A stretch of 10,184 bases of DNA, from positions 365-10,548 of the forward strand of contig DNYS01000098.1 in the NCBI GenBank assembly GCA_003506735.1, written 5' to 3'. The first letter of the stretch is position 1. Each line of letters begins with the position of its first letter. The translations under genes and the position numbers were made by a program. This stretch comes from Nitrospinota bacterium. Its GTDB lineage: Bacteria > UBA8248. The notes beneath the pieces are model-generated. The model was not told the origin of the DNA, ran no database searches, and saw only the letters and a program-made list of their open reading frames with translations. Below, piece after piece: positions 6,013 through 10,184 of the stretch.

Positions 6013-6981
6013 TTGCCTGATTCGGCGGGAAGTTTCACGAAAGAGAAGATGGGCGAGATGTACCGGACGATGGTGCGCATCCGCCGCTTCGAGGAGAGGA
6101 CGCAGGAGCTTTTCGAGGCCGGGCGCGTGGCGGGCGGGATTCACGTGAGCGTGGGCCAGGAGGCCTGCTCGGTCGGGGTGTGCTCGGCGCTGAACAATGA
6201 GGATGCCATCCTCACCACCCACCGGGGGCACGGGCATTCCATCGCCAAGGGCACGCAGCTGCCCGAGATGATGGCCGAGCTTTTCGGCAAGGCGTCGGGG
6301 CTGTGCCACGCGAAAGGGGGCTCGATGCACATCGCCGATGTCTCCAAGGGCCACTACGGGGCGCACTCGATCGTGGGCTCGAACATGCCCCTGGCCGCCG
6401 GCATCGGGCTGGCGTTCCAGTTCAACGGAAAGGGCCAGGTGGCGGTCTCGTTTTTCGGGGACGGGGCCTCGAACCAGGGCGCGTTTCACGAGTCGATGAA
6501 TCTTTGTGCCATCTGGAAGCTGCCGGTGATTTATTTTTGCGAGAACAACCGCTACGCATCGAGCACGGGGGTGGCAACCTCCACTTCCGTCGAGGACATC
6601 AGTGTCCGCGCCCAGGGCTACGGCGTGCCGGGGATCACGGTGGACGGCATGGACGTTCTCGCCGTCCACGAGGTGGTGGCCGAGGCCGTCCGGCGCGCGC
6701 GCGCGGGCGAGGGCCCGTCGCTGGTCGAGGCGAAGACCTACCGCTTCTACGGCCACTCGCGGCGGGAGGAGAAATTCGGCACCTACCGGAGCGAGGCCGA
6801 GTGGAACGATTGGCGCGAGCGCGATCCGCTCACCGTCGCCGAAAGGGTTTTGGAGATCTCCCCCGAAGAGAAGGAGGAGCACTTCCGCGCCGTCGAGGCC
6901 GAACTCGCCGAGGCTGTCGAGTTTGCCGACGCGAGCCCGGCGCCCAAGATCGAGGACGCCTACGAAGACTTGTATGCCTGA
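6013..6981 (+). CDS. Thiamine-diphosphate-dependent dehydrogenase E1 component, alpha subunit (pyruvate/acetoin type)
   Basis: The 322-residue subunit binds thiamine diphosphate for oxidative decarboxylation of a 2-oxo acid or cleavage of acetoin. With the beta subunit it forms an alpha2-beta2 E1. Family signatures run in order: EMYRTMVRIRRFEERTQELF (16-35), GLCHAKGGSMHI, GAHSIVGSNMPLAAGIGLAF and the cofactor motif GDG (149-151) ending in NN (178-179). YGHSRREEKFGTYRSEAEW and RDP follow, corresponding to the phosphorylation-loop region of mitochondrial homologues. Start: TTG at 6013 is preceded by GGGAGGG (5999-6005) and an in-frame stop at 5995. The first ATG (6049) would cut into the conserved N-terminal helix. 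Length resembles AcoA of acetoin dehydrogenase as much as PdhA, so no symbol is given. The beta gene follows after 32 bases. No E2 or E3 is adjacent. Confidence 0.92.
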   Translation: MPDSAGSFTKEKMGEMYRTMVRIRRFEERTQELFEAGRVAGGIHVSVGQEACSVGVCSALNNEDAILTTHRGHGHSIAKGTQLPEMMAELFGKASGLCHAKGGSMHIADVSKGHYGAHSIVGSNMPLAAGIGLAFQFNGKGQVAVSFFGDGASNQGAFHESMNLCAIWKLPVIYFCENNRYASSTGVATSTSVEDISVRAQGYGVPGITVDGMDVLAVHEVVAEAVRRARAGEGPSLVEAKTYRFYGHSRREEKFGTYRSEAEWNDWRERDPLTVAERVLEISPEEKEEHFRAVEAELAEAVEFADASPAPKIEDAYEDLYA

Positions 6982-7013
6982 TCATTGCGGCGGAATTATA
7001 TTGGGGATAACCG

Positions 7014-7991
7014 ATGCCTGAGATGACATATGTCGAAGCGATCAACGCGGCGCTGCACGAGGAGATGGCCCGCGACGAGAAGGTCTTCGTGATGGGCGAG
7101 GACGTCAACAACGAGAGAATCTCGCCGGCCGAGGCCGGGCTGGCCGAGAGGTTCGGGGCCGCGCGTGTGCGCGACACCCCCATCAGCGAGCTCGGTTTCA
7201 CGGGCGCCGCCGTCGGGGCCGCCATGGCGGGCTACCGGCCCGTCCTGGACATGCGCCGGATCGATTTCATGATGCTGGCCATCGACCCCATCGCGAACCA
7301 GGCGGCCAAGATGCGCTACATGCTGGGCGGGCAGGTGAAGATTCCCCTCGTCATCCGGGCGCCCGAGGGGGGCGGAATCCAGAACGGCCCGACCCACAGC
7401 CAGTGCCTCGAATCGATGTTCCTGAACGTGCCCGGTCTCCGGATCGTCGTGCCGACCAACCCCGGGGACGTGAAGGGGCTGCTCAAATCGGCCATCCGGG
7501 ACGACAACCCTGTCCTCTTCATCGAGTACAGGTGTCTTTACAACGACAAGGGCCCGATCCCCGAGGGCGACCACACGATCCTCTTCGGGCAGGCGGCCGT
7601 GAAGCGCGAGGGCTCGGACATCACCCTGATCGGAACGGGCTCTCAGGTGGCGAACTGTCTCGAGGCGGCCCAAACGCTGGCCGGGGAGGGTTACAGCGCC
7701 GAGGTGATGGACCCGCGCACCCTCCGCCCGCTCGATACGGCCGGGCTGGCGGCCTCGGTGCGCAAAACGGGACGGTGCGTCATCGCCGAGGAGGGACACC
7801 TGCACGGCGGGGTGGGGGCCGAGATTGCCGCCTCGCTCCAGGCGGCGGCCTTCGATGCGCTCAAGTGCCCCATCGCCCGAGTGGCGGCGCTGGACGTTCC
7901 CGTACCCGTCCAGCCCAAGCTCGAGGCCTTTGTGCTTCCGAGCGCCGAGAAGATCGTGGCGGCGGCGAGGGCGGCGCTCGCGGTTATCTAG
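7014..7991 (+). CDS. Thiamine-diphosphate-dependent dehydrogenase E1 component, beta subunit (pyruvate/acetoin type)
   Basis: The 325-residue partner of the alpha subunit. It opens with MTYVEAINAALHEEMARDEK and VFVMGEDV. It carries RVRDTPISELGFTGAAVGAA, with the cofactor-activating Glu at residue 59, and NGPTHSQCLE, with the conserved His at 128. The transketolase C-terminal domain (about 200-320) has ITLIGTGSQV, DPRTLRPLD and VIAEEGHLHGGVGAEIA, the face that normally docks the lipoyl E2 protein. GGGGA at 7003-7007, six bases before the ATG, sets the start. The 32-base gap from the alpha gene and the shared strand imply one transcript. The gene ends 27 bases before the convergent FAH-family gene, so the operon stops here without an E2. 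The AcoB/PdhB choice is open. Confidence 0.93.
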   Translation: MPEMTYVEAINAALHEEMARDEKVFVMGEDVNNERISPAEAGLAERFGAARVRDTPISELGFTGAAVGAAMAGYRPVLDMRRIDFMMLAIDPIANQAAKMRYMLGGQVKIPLVIRAPEGGGIQNGPTHSQCLESMFLNVPGLRIVVPTNPGDVKGLLKSAIRDDNPVLFIEYRCLYNDKGPIPEGDHTILFGQAAVKREGSDITLIGTGSQVANCLEAAQTLAGEGYSAEVMDPRTLRPLDTAGLAASVRKTGRCVIAEEGHLHGGVGAEIAASLQAAAFDALKCPIARVAALDVPVPVQPKLEAFVLPSAEKIVAAARAALAVI

Positions 7992-8018
7992 ACCCGGATT
8001 GTTTCGGCCAGGCCCGGA

Positions 8019-9002
8019 TCATTCCGGCGCGACGATGGGGTTGCGCAGGATGCCCAGGTGCTCGACCTCGCACTCGACCACATCGCCGGGCTTCATGAAA
8101 AAGGGCTCGGGGTCGGGCTGCTCGTGGGCGACGCCTCCGAAGGTTCCCGATGAGATGATATCACCCGGCTCCAGGGTCATCTGGCTGAAGAAGGCGATCA
8201 GGGTCGGGATGTCGAAAATCATGTCGGTCAGCCGTTCGTGCTGGCGAACGTCGCCGTTCACCCGGCTCTCGACCAGGAGCTCTTCGGGGTTGGGCACCTC
8301 GTCCGAGGTGACGAGATAGGGGCCGATCGGATTGGTGGTGTCGAAGTTTTTCCCTAGAAAAACCCCGCCCAACGCCTGGGAGCGCTGGACCTCCCGAGCG
8401 GTGATGTCGTTGTAGATGGTATAGCCCACGATCTGATCGAAGGCGTTCTCGGACTTCACGTCCTTGCAGCGCGTTCCGATGACGATGCCCACCTCGACCT
8501 CGTAGTCGAACCGGGTCGTCTGCGCCGGGCGGACCACCGGCTCCTCGTGCCCGATGAGGGAGCTGATGAACCGGGGGGCCCCGGCGACGTTTTCGGGCGC
8601 CTTGTTCCCGGTGTTTTCGACGTGCTTTTTCGAGTTGAGGCCGGTGTGCAAAAACTTGCCCGGCCGCGGGATGACGGCGCACAGGCGAAAGTGCTTGGGC
8701 TTGAGGGCGCACAGCTCCCTGCCCGGGCCCACGGGGTCGCCGCCCGATCGGAGGGCGCTCTCGGCGAAATCCACCGCCACGCGGGCGGCGTTCAGGGCGG
8801 GCGCGCCGCCGGCGAGAAACTGGGTCATGTCGCGGGGGATTCGCGCGTTGGCCATCGCGTAGGGGCGGCCCTCTCCTTCCTCCTCGGCGAGATAGCCCGC
8901 GTAGGCGAGGCGCAGGTCGGCCATGTTTCCGTTCGACAGCAATGCGCCCAGGCGATCTCCGGTCGCGCCGGGCGCGGTGTTGCGGTAGGTGGCGAGTTTC
9001 AT
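8019..9002 (-). CDS. Fumarylacetoacetate hydrolase (FAH) family protein
   Basis: A 327-residue cytosolic enzyme of the FAH fold, which acts on 2,4-dioxo or 2-hydroxy-dienoic acids (C-C hydrolysis, isomerisation, hydration or decarboxylation) with Mg or Mn. An N-terminal domain (1 to about 105) precedes the catalytic domain. Metal ligands are visible as E168 and E170 in FDYEVEVGIVIG and D199 in YNDITAREVQ. K218 in GKNFDTTNPIGPYLVT is the conserved active-site lysine. The ending GDIISSGTFGG...FFMKPGDVVECEVEHLGILRNPI is typical. AGAGGA (9010-9015) seven bases before the ATG supports the start. It lies 56 bases downstream of the double-VOC gene on the same strand, probably in one operon. That pairing recalls meta-cleavage or homogentisate-type breakdown, where a ring-opening step feeds a FAH-family step. 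The exact substrate cannot be named. Confidence 0.9.
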   Translation of the reverse strand: MKLATYRNTAPGATGDRLGALLSNGNMADLRLAYAGYLAEEEGEGRPYAMANARIPRDMTQFLAGGAPALNAARVAVDFAESALRSGGDPVGPGRELCALKPKHFRLCAVIPRPGKFLHTGLNSKKHVENTGNKAPENVAGAPRFISSLIGHEEPVVRPAQTTRFDYEVEVGIVIGTRCKDVKSENAFDQIVGYTIYNDITAREVQRSQALGGVFLGKNFDTTNPIGPYLVTSDEVPNPEELLVESRVNGDVRQHERLTDMIFDIPTLIAFFSQMTLEPGDIISSGTFGGVAHEQPDPEPFFMKPGDVVECEVEHLGILRNPIVAPE

Positions 9003-9058
9003 TAGGGTATCCTCTGAGATATTCTCTGGGGTAACTCGAATCCGGTTGAAAAAATCCG

Positions 9059-10021
9059 TCAGGTCGCCGCCATCTTCCGGGCGATTTCGTATTGGCTGCC
9101 GTAATCTAGATCAACAGTTTTCATCCCGCTCGAAATTTCCAGCTTGGTTCCGTCCGGATCCCGGAAGTAGAACTTCATCCCGCCGCTCCAGTTCTGGGGG
9201 CGCGGGGGCACGACGATATCTACCCCCTTTCCGGCCAGATACTCGTGCGCGGACATGAGGGCGTCGGTGCTCTCGATGTCGAGGGCGATCTGCTGAAGGG
9301 AGCCCCGCCCCCCGAAGGGAAGCGGCCTTCCGATCTCCTCCGGGGCCAGCTGGACCAGGACGAGATTATGGTGTTCCTCGGTATTGCTCATCCAGGCGAT
9401 CCCGTGCGGCGCGCTGGTCTGGAGGACGGGTTCGGGCGGGTCAGCCCCGCGCTTGTCCGCGAGGCGGAAGCCCAGCATCTCCTCGTACCAATCGATGGAT
9501 TTTTCCATGTCCCCGGCATAGACACCGACATGAGACAAGAAATCGACCCGGATGAGGCCCGGGCTTTCGACGCTCCGCTCCGGCCGGGGCGCCAGGCCGG
9601 GAGTGTGAAAAATTTCGACCTTGTTGCCGTCCGGGTCGGCCATGTAGAACTGCAAAATTCCCAGAACCGGCCCCCGCTTGAGAGGGCTGACGATGGTGAC
9701 ACCCGCCGCGGTCACGGCCTCGTAGGCCGCCTCGACGGCACCCTCGGAAGCCACGTGGAAAGCGAACTGCTGGAGATTGCCGGGCTGGCCCGTTTCGGGT
9801 TCCGAAAGGGCCTCGACCGGATACTGGACGAAGGTCAGGTCGTGGTGAAGATGAGAGTAGCGCATCCAGGAGATCCCGTCCGGGGCGACGGGCTCCTCGG
9901 TGTTCCCGGGGGGCAGGTAATCCGAGACGCGAAACCCGAGGATTTCGTGATACCAGCGCATCGAACGCTCGATATCCTCCGTGTAAAGGCCGAGATGGTC
10001 CAGCTTCGCATCTACGGGCAT
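9059..10021 (-). CDS. Double-domain VOC-superfamily protein (glyoxalase / extradiol dioxygenase fold)
   Basis: A 320-residue protein from the ATG at 10021, behind a GGAGGGGAGAGG tract (10025-10036). An in-frame ATG at 10075 would add 18 residues with no domain match. Two tandem VOC modules span about 6-142 and 160-300. They open with LDHLGLYTEDIERSMRWYHE and LSHVGVYAGDMEKSIDWYEE, and close with ADPDGNKVEIF and RDPDGTKLEIS. The likely metal positions are His9, Gln85 and Glu136 in module one, and His164, Gln244 and Glu295 in module two. Gln stands where many relatives have the second His, in both halves. Each also has a His-His pair (59-60, 217-218) in HHDL/HHNL. Two modules of this size are the architecture of type I extradiol (catechol 2,3-) dioxygenases, but a glyoxalase-like or isomerase activity is possible. 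It is followed by the FAH-family gene, supporting a catabolic role. Confidence 0.85.
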   Translation of the reverse strand: MPVDAKLDHLGLYTEDIERSMRWYHEILGFRVSDYLPPGNTEEPVAPDGISWMRYSHLHHDLTFVQYPVEALSEPETGQPGNLQQFAFHVASEGAVEAAYEAVTAAGVTIVSPLKRGPVLGILQFYMADPDGNKVEIFHTPGLAPRPERSVESPGLIRVDFLSHVGVYAGDMEKSIDWYEEMLGFRLADKRGADPPEPVLQTSAPHGIAWMSNTEEHHNLVLVQLAPEEIGRPLPFGGRGSLQQIALDIESTDALMSAHEYLAGKGVDIVVPPRPQNWSGGMKFYFRDPDGTKLEISSGMKTVDLDYGSQYEIARKMAAT

Positions 10022-10086
10022 GCGCCTCTCCCCTCCACGGTTCGCCGCAACGGGCTTCCGGTGACATTCCTTCATATCCGGACAAT

Positions 10087-10101
10087 GGATAGGCCCTATC
10101 C
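10087..10101. promoter_or_regulatory. Perfect 15-bp palindrome, likely operator of the VOC-FAH operon
   Basis: GGATAGG-C-CCTATCC has 7-bp arms around one central base. It overlaps the -10 box (10098-10103) and predicted start point (about 10091) of the candidate VOC promoter. This is the classic place for a repressor to block polymerase. No regulator gene is in view. One may lie beyond the right edge. Confidence 0.5.
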
Positions 10102-10126
10102 TAAGGACCCTCCCGCCGGATGTCCA
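10098..10126 (-). promoter_or_regulatory. Candidate sigma-70-type promoter of the VOC-FAH operon
   Basis: On the minus strand TGGACA (plus 10121-10126; five of six consensus bases) and TAGGAT (plus 10098-10103; four of six) are separated by exactly 17 bases. Transcription would start near 10091, giving a 70-base leader to the VOC start codon at 10021. It is the best promoter match in the window, and the palindrome lying over it supports the call. Confidence 0.5.
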
Positions 10127-10153
10127 TGGGCGGCGCGCGGGGAGAGGCCGAAA

Positions 10154-10178
10154 CCGGGTCCCGGCGGGGAGTCCCCGC
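10154..10178. other. Two adjacent GC inverted repeats at the right edge
   Basis: CCGGG-T-CCCGG (10154-10164) is followed by GCGGGGA-G-TCCCCGC (10164-10178), sharing one base. Both are perfect. They may be stem-loops ending a neighbouring transcript cut off by the window, or just a product of high GC. No T-run is seen in the remaining six bases. Confidence 0.3.
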
Positions 10179-10184
10179 GGGGGG

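Noticed and set aside
5992..6882. A 296-codon antisense open frame under E1 alpha
   Set aside because: The sense strand carries every E1 alpha signature. The antisense product has none.
7992..8018. Repeated CCCGGAT and a GGCC-A-GGCC motif between the convergent E1 beta and FAH genes
   Set aside because: They are too short and have no T-run, so I could not support a terminator there.

Overview
The window is a high-GC bacterial segment, dense with metabolic genes. Most genes have a clear Shine-Dalgarno sequence. The genes are those of a free-living, nutritionally versatile diderm: an uptake system with a cleaved periplasmic solute-binding protein, a carboxylate/anion transporter, thiamine-diphosphate-dependent 2-oxo acid or acetoin dehydrogenase subunits, and enzymes typical of ring or dicarboxylate breakdown. 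The lineage cannot be fixed from the sequence alone. A proteobacterium or one of the high-GC uncultured soil/marine groups would fit. I see no tRNA, rRNA, CRISPR array, insertion sequence or phage gene.

Layout from left to right. (1) 135-1538 (+) encodes a SLC13/DASS-type membrane transporter. (2) Convergent to it, on the minus strand, are a periplasmic family-5 ABC solute-binding protein (2867-4405) and, downstream of it, an M24-fold creatinase/aminopeptidase-P-like protein (1574-2764). The two are separated by a strong intrinsic terminator and a 16-bp tandem repeat. (3) A divergent intergenic region at 4406-4640 carries a perfect hairpin and possible back-to-back promoters. (4) On the plus strand follow an alpha/beta hydrolase of the C-C-bond/FrsA-like type (4641-5819), a lower-GC spacer that may hold the broken end of a gene (about 5850-5997), and the E1 alpha and beta subunits of a pyruvate/acetoin-type dehydrogenase (6013-6981 and 7014-7991). 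(5) Convergent to these, on the minus strand, is a likely two-gene operon: a double-domain VOC (glyoxalase/extradiol dioxygenase fold) protein (9059-10021), then a fumarylacetoacetate-hydrolase-family protein (8019-9002). It is preceded by a good promoter whose -10 box is overlapped by a perfect 15-bp palindrome.

Working together, the genes read as pieces of small-molecule catabolism. The solute-binding protein and the SLC13 carrier bring substrates in. The VOC/FAH pair looks like a ring-opening or dioxo-acid processing module. The hydrolase plus E1 pair could cleave a C-C bond and oxidise the 2-oxo product. This pathway reading is inference, and no substrate can be named from the sequence. 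Two complexes are incomplete here: the solute-binding protein has no permease or ATPase genes beside it, and the E1 pair has no E2/E3 beside it.

The most notable points are the M24-fold protein, which has lost four of its five canonical metal ligands, the palindrome placed on the VOC promoter, the terminator and duplicated ribosome-binding segment between the binding protein and the M24 gene, and the suspected gene remnant upstream of the E1 genes. I found no wholly new system, only ordinary families with some unusual details.
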